A stretch of DNA of 64,000 nucleotides from Lycorma delicatula (lineage: Eukaryota; Arthropoda; Insecta; Hemiptera; Fulgoridae), in the NCBI RefSeq assembly GCF_047948215.1, contig NC_134461.1:128350512-128414511 (forward strand). The letters run 5' to 3'. The translations under genes and the position numbers were made by a program. This document shows, piece after piece, positions 35,785-48,705 of the stretch (within the stretch, counting starts at the first letter, position 1; each line of letters begins with the position of its first letter). The notes beneath the pieces were generated by a model that was given only the letters and a program-made list of their open reading frames with translations, ran no database searches and was not told the DNA's origin.

Positions 35785-36462
35785 TCATTTTTCACTCGAT
35801 ATAAAAAAATTCATCTTTTATCAGCATTTTTAATCGGGTGGTTAGCCTGTAAGTTGCTTAAATAGATGTATTAATTTTTTTTGGTACATATATAGCTTGT
35901 GTTTTATGTCTAGTAACGAGTATTTTTTCAATTTCAGCATGTCTTTATTTATTTGTTATTTACACCGATGTAGTTTGGAGACAAGAAACGTGTTGTTGCG
36001 TGTTTTTCTTCATATCATAACAAAATAAATAACCAACCGTATTTCTCTTTAATTGTTTTATTATTTTCAAATAAAAATAAGCTTAAATTTCTAGATAAGA
36101 ATAATGTTTGATAAATGTAATTAAAATCTTTTGCTTTTTTAATGTTAGGCTTATCTGGTTTGAGTTAATTACTTTGGTAAATTACTGTTGTCTGAGTTAT
36201 TAACTTTTCATTATTAATTGTAGAAAGAAAAAGAATGATTTGTTACGAAGAAGAACCGAGTTGAGTTCATACCAATACAAAATAGAAGTTATAATTCTTG
36301 ATCGATTAATATTTTTTAGGAATTATTTTTTAAACGATCAAACATATTTCATTGACTTTTTTCGAAAAGTTTCATTAAATCTTTAAAGAAAATTAGTTTG
36401 TTTATGTACTGAGGAATCTCGAACGAAATTATTCTTTAAACAGTACTAACTCTTTAACCAGT

Positions 36463-36464
<2 letters not shown>
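35785..36464. other. AT-rich non-coding stretch
   Basis: Nothing recognised between the SINE head and the microsatellite. Confidence 0.5.
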
Positions 36465-36644
<180 letters not shown>

Positions 36645-37304
36645 ATCAAATAATAAATTAAAGAATTATTGTCACGTAACAGATTTTTTTTACAATAGAA
36701 GGTTTATATAAAGAGAAAAAAAAAATTTTTCATTTTATTTAAATTTGTTATTAAAGTATAAGCAGTTTTACATATAAAGTTTGCTATTAACAAAAATTCC
36801 TGTTAAAAAATGAAATGTTAAAAATACTGTAATAGCAAATAAATTACAACCCTTTCTATTCACGCAACAAAGATTCTATTTTACTAAAGTAACAATTACA
36901 TTTAAAAATAGTATGTTACTTAGAAAAGAGAAAGTAACGATATTAAATATTTATTTTTTTTTACACGTAATAGTATTTATTTAAGTTCACTTTTTAAATT
37001 ATTATTTTACCTTTTATTTATATAAAAAGCTTTGCAGTTAAAATATTACTATTAATTAATCAAACGATCTATTTAAATCAATAAAAATTGATATTAAATA
37101 TGTTCTGAATTTATCGATAAAAATTGTAACCAGATTTAAATGTAGTATATGGAAACAAACGCTAAGCCCAAAAATAATGTGTTAATTTTTATATTTTTAT
37201 TTTATTTCATTATCATACGTACATTCCCAAAATTAATTACGTACTTTCTAAAAAAAAAAATACAGGTTAAAACACGATTACAGCCGCTAATGAAAGATTA
37301 ATTA
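36645..37304. other. AT-rich non-coding stretch
   Basis: No motif beyond A/T runs. Confidence 0.5.
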
Positions 37305-37370
37305 TTATAGCGTATGCAAAGTTACAAGTCTGATTGCGATTTGAACCCAGAACCTACCGATTATGATATT
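37305..37370 (-). mobile_element. tRNA-derived SINE fragment
   Basis: The minus strand reads GGTAGGTTCTGGGTTCAAAT (box B, 37338-37347), then CAGACTTGTAACTTTGCATA and CGCT. The head matches the 35.7 kb tRNA-like sequence and the body follows family 1 (CAGACATGG...CATACGCTA). It therefore links the two as one broad family. It is truncated at both ends. Confidence 0.6.
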
Positions 37371-37678
37371 AATTTAGAAGTTATGATTATAATAAATTAA
37401 AGATCGATATTTTCTGATACATTATTATTAATTTTACCCCAGTAACACTGGTATAGAGTTTAATATAACACAATAGATGTATAAGTTAGTCTTTCTCTAT
37501 TAAAAGACTTTTTTTTAATCAGTTTATAAAACTGATTAGTGATTTTTTTAATCGATTATCGATTGGTTTGCTTTAATATTATTTAATTTTCCATTTATTT
37601 ATTGTTAATACTAAGAATACTATTTTTGGAAATTTTTTTTTAAAAAACTTTGTTGTTCAGTTAACCGATGTTAGATGC
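37371..37678. other. AT-rich non-coding stretch
   Basis: Nothing recognised. A region near 37500-37570 repeats ATTAGTGATTTTTTTAATCG-type AT sequence. Confidence 0.45.
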
Positions 37679-37905
37679 TTTAAATCCTGGTAAAGGCAGT
37701 TAGTTACTTTTGTATGGATTTAAATACTAGATCGTGGATACCGGTGTTCTTTGGTGATCGGGTTTCAATTAACCACACATCTCAGGTGCGATTGACCTGA
37801 GACTGTACAAGACTACACATTTCATTTACATTCATACATATCATTCTCATTCATCCTCTGAAGTAATAACTTACAGAGGTTCCGGAGACTAAAGAGAAAA
37901 AAGAA
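37679..37905 (+). mobile_element. tRNA-derived SINE (family 3), 5'-truncated
   Basis: Begins inside the element at TTTAAATCCTGGTAAAGGCA, then GGATTTAAATACTAGATCGT, GGATACCGGTGTTCTTTGG, CGGGTTTCAATTAACCACAC, CTGAGACTGTACAAGACTAC, and a tail with TCATCCTCTGAAGTAATAAC, GGTTCCGGAGACTAAAGAGA and an A-rich end. The family 1 copies have a similar tail (CATCCTCTGAAGCAATACCT), so families 1 and 3 appear to share a 3' tail. That is the usual sign that both use the same partner LINE. Confidence 0.75.
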
Positions 37906-39825
37906 AGAAGTTGCTTTAAATAAAATCAAATTTTTCCAATTTTTCTAAGCGATGTTCAAATGAAATAGATCATGTTAAACGTGAAAAATTTGATGATATT
38001 TTTCCTAACTGGTGAAAAATTCTCTTATGTTTTGCGAAAAGTTTTTTTAATTGTTTTATGTCTCATGTAATCGATAATTTAATTTTTATCTTATCCTTCA
38101 TTTGCTTTTACGTATTTAAATTTTATTCGTTTAGAATTTATGTTCTTTTATCAGAAGTATTCATTTCTTTTTGATTATTGAAAATTAAGGAAACATAAGT
38201 AAATTTACCATTTTTCATATTACTTAAGAGACATGTACACTTTCAGATGGGAATCTTAGTTTGATTGAAAACAATAGTGTAGATTTAACTTAATCAATTT
38301 AAATTTTTACTTGTGACGTCATCAATTTATATATAAATATTTATTTATTTAAATATTCCATTATCTCACAACGTATAAAATCATCTATAATAGTCTATTA
38401 ATGAAATTAGTAAAGTATAACAAAGCAAAAAAAAGTCTTAAGGAGGTAAACGATTAAATTAACGTTATTTTTTTACTTAACATATATTTTAAAAAAAATT
38501 TATACTGGTTTCTTAATCTTTAAAAAAAGAACTATTATTTATTTATTTTTAGGTGTATGTTAATTTTTATAAAGTATCTGAAAATTGTAATATATATATT
38601 AAAAATTGTTTATTTAGATAATAAAATAAATTATTTATAGGTCATTATATGTAATCTATTTTCCTTTCGTTTAAATTCTGTAGCTAAAAATTATAATTTC
38701 AGTGGCATTCTGATAAAACATTTGATCATAACTGATAACGTTCATTTAAAGGGAGCCAAATAAATTAAGGTTTTCATAAAAATAAAGCGTAGTACTGTTT
38801 AAAATTAAATTTATTTCGAGTTTCTATTTGACAGTCATATTTTTTATTTCGCAAAATCAATTATGAATCTGAAAAAATTAAGGGATATGAAATAATTTAT
38901 TTACTGTTAAGGACGAAAAAAACCAATTTTATACATATCTTTTTGAATTTCTTCATTTGATAACCTCCAAACCTCGCATTAAAGATATCCACAATTATTA
39001 GGTGAAGAACCTTTTGAAGATAAGATCTTTTTGTTAAACTGGGACGGTTTAACAAAAATAATTGCGACAGGGAAATCTTAAAAACCCTTTTTATGTTGCA
39101 ATTCAGAATGATGATCATTCCTAATCGATTATGAATTAAAATTTAGTATCATTTAGGGTTAAAGTTTAAATAAATCGTTAATAAAAGTTTGGAAAACTAT
39201 TTATACTTATTATAAAACCACGATGAAACATATTCAGTTTATCTATACGTTCTGTAAATAATTAAGACGAGCTGTTAAATTTGATGAACGGTCTATGATT
39301 TTTTTGATCCTTTTAACTTATCAACATATACGAACCGAATCGGATAATCAAACTGGTTAAAACCGTTAAAGATTTTATCGTTCAAAAAGTAAAGTGTCTA
39401 AAACTGATGGTAGGTTGTTTTTTTTTAGAAAAACCAGACCGCTTAAAAAATTGGAGTGACTTCGTAATTAGAAAATGTAACACCAAATCTTTTGTACTTC
39501 AAATATAAGAAGAGGTATCGATGAAGATTTTGACTGATAAATAGGTTATATAGGTTATGACATAGGTTATTCAAAAATAGGACTTAAGCGTCTTCTTGTA
39601 GAGATATAAAATCGAATGAACATTCTGGAATTTTTTAAAATATAAATTATTAAATGAATACGGAATGAATATTATGTTCGACCTTCACCTCTGTAACATA
39701 ACAAAAATTTCTTCATTTAGAGTCCTTTGCGTTCTTATAAGAAATGTTGTTACTTTATTAAAACGTAATATATAAGCATAATTTGATATACTATATTCTC
39801 CTTCTTTTTACCCAGTATCATTGCA

Positions 39826-39826
<1 letters not shown>
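37906..39826. other. AT-rich non-coding stretch
   Basis: No protein or repeat was recognised. The minus-strand frame at 39118-38897 is Lys/Leu-rich and matches nothing. Confidence 0.5.

Positions 39827-39857
<31 letters not shown>
39827..39857. repeat. TA dinucleotide microsatellite
   Basis: About 15 TA units, ending a few tens of bases before the LINE copy at 39.89 kb. Confidence 0.9.
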
Positions 39858-39860
<3 letters not shown>

Positions 39861-39889
39861 TATCTATCACTAAAATGATTTAAATTAAT

Positions 39890-40799
39890 CGAGTTCTATT
39901 GTACTCCCTGACACCGAGTTATTATGTAAGCTTAATGCCTGTTCTTCTGTGTTCTTTTGCGAGGCCTTTGAGATTCACTCCGCCTGGAAAGTTATCGAAA
40001 CCAGTAGCGATGACAACTTCCTAATAATTACCGACTCTAGGAGTGTACTTGAGAGCTTGAGCTGCAGACGTCCTGAATCCATCATCCAGATTATTCATGA
40101 TATACTTTCAAGGATAAATAAGACTGTGGTACTGGTACGGGTCCCCTGGCCATTGTGGCATCCCCGGGAACGAACGGGCCGATGAGGCTGCTATGAGAGC
40201 TGCAATAAATGGCATTCGAATACAATCGATATGTGAGAGAGACTTCATGAGATCAGTCCGTGTAAAATTGCGGGCTCAGTGGAATAGGTTCTGGCTGCTG
40301 AGTCATCCCACCGCATTAGATAACATCCGGGAGGATGTGTTCCAGAAACCTCTTTTCCCAGAAGAGACCAAGTCTTCTTAACTCGGTTATGGATTGGACA
40401 CACCAGGCTTATCCACGGTCATCTATTTGGCTCTCCTCAGAAGATCTGTGAGACTTGTAAGGTCAAATGGTCCGTGCACCATCTGCTCTTTGATTGTCTA
40501 ATTTTTGGAACCATCCGACAAAACTTAGATCTGGGTTCAGATATGAAATTTCTACTAAACCGGAAAGAAGGTATAAAACGTCTGTTGCGGTTCCTCTCCT
40601 ATAGTGGAGTGAATACAATTTAGTGGTTTTTGTCTGTTTGTTTGTATTTTTTGTTACATGCCTATTTATTCTTTATTGTTTATTTTTGCTGTTAATAATT
40701 TTTGTTGTTTTAAGTAACAGTACATGATAGTGTTACTTTAGTCGCTAATGACTGTAATTGTTGATGCAACAGTAAAAAAAAAAAAAAAAAAAAAAAAAA
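39890..40799 (+). mobile_element. 5'-truncated LINE with RNase H (I/Jockey-like group) and poly(A) tail
   Basis: Truncated at the start of RNase H, with an almost complete ORF2 C-terminus, a short 3' UTR and a 26-base poly(A) at 40774-40799. The UTR ends AATGACTGTAATTGTTGATG, close to the end of the 13.9-15.4 kb copy. The intact tail and milder decay indicate a younger insertion than that one. The target-site duplication is not obvious. Confidence 0.85.
39895..40623 (+). pseudogene. LINE ORF2 fragment: RNase H plus Cys/His tail
   Basis: RNase H cleaves the RNA strand of RNA-DNA hybrids during reverse transcription. The sequence shows FFCEAFEIHSAW (the CEAF/AEA Glu site), IITDSRSVLESL (the TDS Asp motif) and, after a frameshift near 40140, PGHCGIPGNERADEAA (the H and final AD motif). 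A later frame gives LTRLWIGHTRLIHGHLFG, then C-E-T-C...HHLLFDC (Cys/His knuckle) and a stop at 40621-40623. Two frame changes break an otherwise well-kept coding region, and RT is absent. The RNase H order is clear, so the call is strong. Confidence 0.85.
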
Positions 40800-43374
40800 T
40801 CGAAAAAATTTCATATGTAATTAGTATTATCTTAAGCCTTTATTTCGCTGGTTTCGTCATTGGTTTTCTAGCTTAATATAATCGTAGTTCGTCGTGTATA
40901 TAACATATCCATTGTTTAATGTAGGAAATGGTGTATTAATTTATTACTTTATTTTTCTTATCCTAACTATGATGATACCTTAGTTGCAAAAAATTAATTT
41001 ACTCTCCCTGAAAGTGTTAATGTTCATTAAAAACCTAAATTTCAAATTTATTATTAAGTTTTCTTATTGAACGAATTGTAATGTTGTAGATAGTAGTAAC
41101 AAAAATATCTCCGACCGGTATTTAATTTATTTTATAATTTATCGGTTTTAGTAATTTTGACTTAATGTAAAACTAAAAAATAATTTAACGAATAAATATT
41201 ATCGCTTAAAAACAAAAATAAATAATATCATAAATTATTTAATTTTATCTTGACTAAAAGATTATCGAATTGAACGTTAAACTTTTAAATTTACTGATGT
41301 TTCGTGACCGCAGTAATTAATTTAAGAAAATTTATTGAATTTGTTTAGTCGTTAACTCTTTTAAAGTTAAGTCCTTGTTACCTCATTTTATTTGACATAA
41401 CCTACTTTAAACTATGAAACCGTAATTCTTTAATAAGTAATACGTAAATTATTAAATTTATATTTTATCTTCATGAAAGTAGAATGAGCAGATTACTTAA
41501 GCGAGGCGAGCAAGACTCTAGACTACATCGTATATATGTGCGGTGTATGAGAGCAAAATGACATGGGAGCAGAATATACAAAGACTTAAACCCTACGGAT
41601 TTCTTGGAGAACTGTGAAACATATTTACGGAAGAGGTCTGTAGCACGATTGTGAACATTGTGTGTTGAAAGGAGAACTTTCCTGCAAATATTACGACGAA
41701 GTACGGTATTAAAATTTCTATTAGACGATGTAATCTTTTCTAACCTTAATATAGATATATATTTAATGTTTGTAATATTAAAAAAAATCTTTATAATATT
41801 AAAACAATAAAATCGATATTAATAATTGTAGAGAGTTTTTCACGAAAATGATTAAATAACTTTTTGATCTAATGAAACTTAACTAAAAAGAAAAATTTTA
41901 TTAAAAATGATAATTTTCAACTATCCACTATCTGACTTAACATTAGTTTTCTAATAATTCTCAGTTAAATTAAAGGAGATCAAAAACAGAGATAAAATTT
42001 TAATATGTTTAATTTAAACATTTTTACTAGGATACATCTTATTAATTGCCACAATATTACAAGTGCATTCAAAACATTTAAAAAAAATGAAATCATGATT
42101 GACTTGAATCGCATATTTAAATATCAAAAATATACTTTATGAAAATAAATTATTTATCGTTATACCGGTATCTTCCATTCTCCCGCCGATTCTAATGCGC
42201 TTTTAAAGTTACGTATTTTAAAAATAGTTTTAAGAATGTTGGGAATTTATATATATGTATATATATTTAATAAATACAATCTAAAATTAAAGAAATAACA
42301 AAGACGATCGAGAAAAGCGACACTCTAATCATTCAGACGAGTGTTTAGACAGCAAAAGAAATTCCGCGCCGCTGAGCAGCCGAATACGTCTTGAGATGGT
42401 TCCACACCATTACCGTCGATGTCAGTTGAAAGTGATAACACAGAAAATGATATAGGTATGTCTGGATTTGTCTTCACAAGCCGATAAGGCAATAATCGAT
42501 CAAGAACACGAGTTTAATATTAAATATATCATAATAATAGCCATTACGAAAATGTATTTCATTAAAATACAGCATCAAAAATATCGGTCATATAAGATAT
42601 ATTTACGAAAATACTTATGAATATACCCTTGATACAGCCTGCCTATTTTTTTTATTTTTAAATTAATTCCTTCTTATATTTACTAAATAAATCTTGAGAA
42701 AATATTCTAGGAGATTTAAACGCAAAATTTATTAAATTTCTATTAATAAAATTACCTATTTTTTAATTTAGTATCAAAGGAAATGGAATGTATACCTTAG
42801 TAGTTAACAGATTATAGATTTTTTGGGATATTAATATTTAAATTGAAACAATACTAGTAATTCGGAAGGCGGTACCATGTAAAGTTTAAAAAAAATTTGT
42901 CTGGTTTACCTTTTAAAAATTACGCAAAATTCTACAGCTACATAAATTAAAAATGTTATATTTTGATTTTGTTTAATGCAAACTGAAACACTGATCGATT
43001 GCATGGAGTTACCTTTTGACTTCCACATGGATAACTTAATCACAGTGCAAAAAACGTATATAAAAACATTAATTAACCACCCGAGCATAGACATTTTCAA
43101 TGTTTTTAACTGGTTGACGATAACAGGATTGTATTGAAAAAAAAAGATTTATTTCCTTCGAATACAGAAAGCTCAATTTAAAATTAATTTTAAAAAATAA
43201 GATGAATAACTTTAAAACCACTACCGTTCACAAATTCGAGATAAATTTTACAAAACTAAAATAGTTCAAAGGTAACTACATTTTTATTAGTTCTAAATTA
43301 ATAAATATATTCCTTATTTTTTTGGGGGGGACCTGCTTTTAATATGAACACACAGTCCGAAGAGAGAATCAGGG
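40800..43374. other. AT-rich non-coding stretch with two unassigned islands
   Basis: Patches at about 41470-41720 and 42320-42490 are less AT-rich. In the first, a frame reads PTDFLENCETYLRKRSVARL before a stop. I recognise neither patch. The minus-strand frame at 43100-42906 looks like chance. No repeats were recognised. Confidence 0.4.
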
Positions 43375-43860
43375 GAAATTATTCATTCCTTTACTTCTTC
43401 CGTTATATTTGACTTGATCAACATTGTGGACACCGCTTGCCACGCCCGTTCGGTTCGCAGCATAATCACCATGATGTTATCTTGGGATAAGCACGTCGAA
43501 TTCTTTCAAGCATGTTTCCCTAAGCTGCAGAAACCGATCTCACATGAACTCCGTGTGTTCCGTAATATCCTCTTCGCGTAATAGTCTCATTTCGCAGAAA
43601 GTCTCAACGCCCGGGCGCACAGGTATGCTTTGAAACACTCACGATCGGTAAGGTACCGAGTCAACTCGTACTCCGTGTTTGCGGTCCATTCATCTCGGGA
43701 GGTTCATCTGTCTTTCCAGCCACCTGCGGACAAGCAATGCCTCCACATTATCTTTATAAAGCGGAGGCATTATAAAGATAATGCCAAACAAAGAGTTCTG
43801 CGGGTGGAAGTCCGGCCGCTACGCGTGCGGCAACATCAGGGTCTTGGACCTGCGGCATAT
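43375..43860 (-). mobile_element. R1-like LINE, ORF2 C-terminal scrap
   Basis: GC-rich compared with its flanks. On the minus strand, EYELTRYLTDRECFKAYLCA (about 43675-43610) fits the Y-x-LTQ-L-x-GHG-x-F-x-x-YL-x-R segment of the other R1-like tails. Downstream, AYPKITSW and ERAWQAVSTML fit the region after the knuckle. The knuckle is mostly lost and several frames are needed. The 123-codon plus-strand frame at 43630-44001 is a shadow of this. A 14-bp inverted repeat lies at 43746-43783. No 3' UTR or tail was identified. Confidence 0.55.
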
Positions 43861-44288
43861 AGTTTAAGGAAATCTAATAGAAAATCTTTTAAATCCTCGT
43901 TTATTGAAATAAATAATAAAAGTAAATTAAATTTTTATTCTAGAATTACCAAATGTAGTAATTTATTTATTGAATCGATACGTTGTAACAATTTTTTTTA
44001 AAGAAATTAAAAAAAAATTAATCAAAGAAAATTTTGTATATTTTTGTAATTAATATTAATTTTAGTATTTTTTTAATTAATTATATTATTTTTAATTTGT
44101 TCGTCAAATTTTATTTTATTTAATTTGGTTAATAAATAAATTTCAAATAAAACTTATCTACGATTTTTTTTCAAATTTATCGGATTTTTTGTCGCATCAG
44201 CATTATTGGTCATTAGCGACACCTAGTGAGTCACATGTGTAGTAATATTAAAATACAGAATGCTGCATGTAGCTAGCTATATATTATA
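43861..44288. other. AT-rich non-coding stretch
   Basis: Nothing recognised. Confidence 0.5.
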
Positions 44289-44410
44289 CATCCGGAGATC
44301 CCGGGTTCGAATCCCGGTCAAGCATGGCATTTTCACATACGTTACAAATCATTCATCTCATCCTCTGAAGCATACTTAACGGTGAACCCGGACGTTAAAG
44401 AAAAAAAAAA
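44289..44410 (+). mobile_element. tRNA-derived SINE (family 1, tail subtype b)
   Basis: CATCCGGAGATCCCGGGTTC with box B GGTTCGAATCC (44304-44314), then GCATGGCATTTTCACATACG, TCATCCTCTGAAGCATACTT, GGTGAACCCGGACGTTAAAG and an A-run to 44410. The head upstream of the T arm is missing (5' truncation). The tail is close to that of the 30.85 kb copy. Confidence 0.8.
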
Positions 44411-44585
44411 CTATGTATTAAAAGCCTATTGCATTATATTCAAAATAAATTTTTTCTGGTTTTGTGCCCCTTTAAATTTAGAGAAAAACACTTGGATATT
44501 TTATAGTACTTAGAAACGTAAAATTACTCCGAAGATAATTAAATTATATCAATATTAAATTAACGAATATCATTTGTACCAACAT

Positions 44586-44657
44586 GGCGGCACAAACCCG
44601 GGATTTCATCCGGAGATCCCGGGTTCGAATCCCGGTCAGGTATGACAATTTCACCCG
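44586..44657 (+). mobile_element. tRNA-derived SINE (family 1) fragment
   Basis: TTTCATCCGGAGATCCCGGG, box B GGTTCGAATCC (44622-44632), then CCCGGTCAGGTATGACAATT, after which similarity stops. It lies about 175 bp after the previous copy on the same strand, so the pair could be a partial local duplication. CCGGGATTTCATCCGGAGATCCCGG can fold on itself here (CCGGGAT / ATCCCGG). Confidence 0.7.
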
Positions 44658-47600
44658 ACTATTGATTGTGGAAAATTCTTATTTACTTTCTTGATTTTTT
44701 CCGAAAATATATTAAATTAAATCGTGCTAAGTATTTTTTTTTTGCTTCTTCTATTTTCATTATCATTTAAAGCTTATTTATTGGGATTTTGTATGTTGTA
44801 TTACATTTTAAAATTTTTCTGTATAAATACTGATGGTTATATTACACAAAAATATATTTAGGACTTGCATTCCTTTGCGAAGTTACAAGTGAGGTTTTTT
44901 TATTGTATTTGTGTATCTAATAAAACTATTTAAATTTTTTTTTGTATACAGTTAAACATTTTGTGTTTTACAATTCTTTGTATTTTATTTTAATGAAAAT
45001 TGTTGTTTGAATTTTATTGATCTTGAATTATCTAAATGATGAAAAAACAAAAATAACAAACAAACAATTGAAGAATTTTGTAAGTTTTGATTTTAAACAT
45101 CTTAGAGATGTAAACATTGTTTTTATAAAAATGTAAGCTTCTCTTTCTATATAAAATTTTAATCTTTTATTTTTTTAAATAAAATCAGTTGAAAAATCTT
45201 AGGTGTAAAAGGGAAAAAATCATTTGGTACTGTCATCACCCTACAGAATTTCTACTCCTGATGGTGCCAAAAAAATTTACTTCATTTTCTGTGTATTATA
45301 TTCTTTTTTTTTAATACCGAAGGAGTGGAATTTGAAAGTCTTTTTATTTTTATATAGGTTTTTTTTTAATAATTAAAGACTGAAACGTTGTAAATATTTT
45401 GAAAATAATTAAAATAAATAGAGAAATAACTATTATTAAATGATAATATATTAATATTTACTTTAATCTAAATTCAGTAACTTAAAAAAGAAAATATATT
45501 AAGAAAAAAGGAAAAAAAAATAACAAAACTCTTTTGTCGATCAAACAATCTGATTGTTAAAAAGGTAAGTAAGAACAAGAATAAACATTCTATTTGTGTA
45601 CTTTAATAATGGATTGTAGTGACATTGGAATACTAATTTGGCATCCGATGTAATGAAACAAGAAAAAACAAATCCGCAGAACTCGTTTCAGAATAGTTAC
45701 CCCGGAAATCTGACCTGATTTTAAATGTAATGTTTTACCGATATTTTATCTAACTTAGTTGAAAAAAAATGATCTGAAATTTGTTCTTTTTTTACATTAC
45801 AAGTAGATTCGTTTACTGTATACGTGATATTTGAATTCCCTCAATTTTTGTCGATACGACATCTAAGTTTGTATTGTTTTGTACATTGGTATTATACCTT
45901 TTGTTTTCCTAAACGGTTTAAATTATTAGGCATAACAGAATGGAGTAGACTTTTATTGATAAACTGTCATTATTAATAAATATTAGTCAAATTGTTATTA
46001 AATATAATAAATAAGTTTTTATAATATATAAACCGATAGATTCGTATCATATTTCTCAAAGATTTATTAAATTAGCGCTCAAAAGTAACTCTCTAATATT
46101 ATAATGAAAAGAAGAAAAATTTCTTGTTTAGGAAACGATAAGTGATAATTCCCATGAAATATCTTGCTATGAGACGCGAGATTAAAAAAACAAAAAACTG
46201 TCTAGCTATTCCCAAGAATAACAAACTGTGCTCAGCTTACTGAGGAAATGAAGAATAAAGTGGGTTTTCGTTATATTTTTCACCGTAAATAAAAATGGTT
46301 GCATATCGAAACGCCGAATCCATTGATAGGTGATGTTCAGTCCTGCAGAGTGATATCTTTTATTCTGTTGAAAGTAGCGATTTAGCTTTACAATGAGCAT
46401 CATTAATCACAGAGATAGCTGGCTTTTGATTTTTTTTTTTGTATTTAGATGCGTGCGTTACAGCTGTAAGTTAGACGGACATATTGGTTCGAAGCAAGAA
46501 ATTATGTATTGTTTTTGTAGAAAATAACGAATTATTTATTTACTACGCTTCTAATCGGTAGTGAAATTTAATCTGTTAATGAAGACAATAAATTTAATAT
46601 CTATCTGTAATAATTTTATGTAATTTATATTATTAAAATAAAAAACAAACATATATTTTGTAATTTAATAACTGTATTATCGCATAGTATTATGCAATAA
46701 TTTTTTATTTTTATGATTTTTTTTTATGTAAGCAAACGCATATTTCATTGAATCGATAACAGTAGTAATATAATTTTTATTTTCTTTGAAAAAACTAATA
46801 TATACGTTAGATTAATAAATACTTATTTTTAATGCTAGTTAAACTTTTAAATTTCTTCTTAAATAATTATTTAAGTCGAATTATCTACTGGACATAAAAT
46901 TATAACAGTAATATAATATATTTAAATTAAAATAAATATTTAATATGTAATTATACAACAGTTAAAATAGTACAAGTATTAAATAAAACAAAAAAAAAAA
47001 ACTATGAAACGTATTAATTAAAATTAAAGACAAATATATTAATAATCTAAAAATATACATTAAAACATATTTTTCTACAATAAATAATAATTTACTTTCT
47101 TTTATGTCGTGTAGGTGACATTTTCTTATCTATCTTCAACTAATCTTGAATATATGATTTATTCAAGGGAAGAGGATGTGTAATCATCAATATGAAACTG
47201 TCTTCCACCTGTAAAATAACTATTTCTGATGTTGGAAAAAATTTTATCAATATTACAATAAAAAACAATTCATATTATCATCTATAAATTAGCAAATTCA
47301 TACTGAAAAATATACTAGCATAATAAAAAAATAATTTACACTTATCTTAAAAAAAAAAATTATATAAATTTAATTTGACGTGGAATAAATACAATTACAT
47401 AAAAAAAAAAAATAGACATAAATTCGGATTTATATACGAAAATATCTCATTTTATTTTGAAAAAATATATTTATATAAATCATAATAATTAATATCTGTA
47501 TATACAAATTTTTACATCTTTTTTTTTGTTTTTAAAAATAAACTCTATGACAGATAACATGATATTTTTCGCTCATAGTTTCACAATATATATAAATATA

Positions 47601-48674
47601 TATATACGTAAACAACAACATTATCAATAATTTCATTATTGTTTCGTTCATGTACTTTTTTTTTAATAAGATTACGCTAAAATAAAAATTAATTAATTAA
47701 AAAATAAGTATATTCAACTGTAAATCTGAATAAACGAAATTCATAATTTTGATAAAATAATAATTCATTTAATAAAAAAAAATTATTTGAAAAAACAAAG
47801 GGATGTAAGTATGAAAAATCTTTCAAGGTATTTGAAAATTAATAATAAAAATAAAATAAAATCAAAATAGTATTTAATTTATTAGGAGAGTAATTAATTA
47901 CTCATATTTTTAAAAGAAACTGTATTATTTTGTTTGAAATTTACGTCGAAACAAAATAAAAAAAAAAAAATATTTTGTTTTTGTAATTATAATAAATTAT
48001 ATTTTCATATTGTAAATCTATAAAAATAGAATTTTTAATAAATTAAAAAAAAACTCTTCATTACCTTAAATCAAAAAAAAAAAAAAAAAAAAAATGATGT
48101 AAATTTGAATCATTCATTAATGTCTCAATTTTCATGCAGCATTATGACAATAATAAATTATTTCCCCACACTAATTCGCTCGTACGTCCTTGAGAAAATA
48201 ATTACGTTCAGCGCATTCCGATATTTTACTTGTAAACATAATTTTATTTTTAAATTTAAGCAAAATTCATTAGGCCAAAAATATAATTTAAATAATTTAA
48301 AAATTATGAAATTCATTAATTATGAAATTCATTAATTTTTTGTTATCGTAATATCAATTTAACCCAAATATATATTTTATTGTAATTAAAAAAAAATCTT
48401 AGTAAACTATAATTTAATTAAACATTCTCTTCTTATAATTAATTTTTTTTTAAATTGAATTCACATCGATCATATATATATATATATATTATATTTAATG
48501 TTATTTATTAAATAAATAGATTAACTGATTATTATATTGTATAAATAATCTAACTATACGACTCCTAAGTTATTAGCAAATGCGGTTTCTTCATCCAAAA
48601 TAGTTTTATCTAAAATACAGTACTGTATATATTTATTTACATACATTATTATTTATCATTATTTTTTAAATGTA

Positions 48675-48705
<31 letters not shown>

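Noticed and set aside
43630..44001. 123-codon plus-strand frame
   Set aside because: It is antisense to a LINE tail with recognisable motif order and runs into AT-rich DNA.
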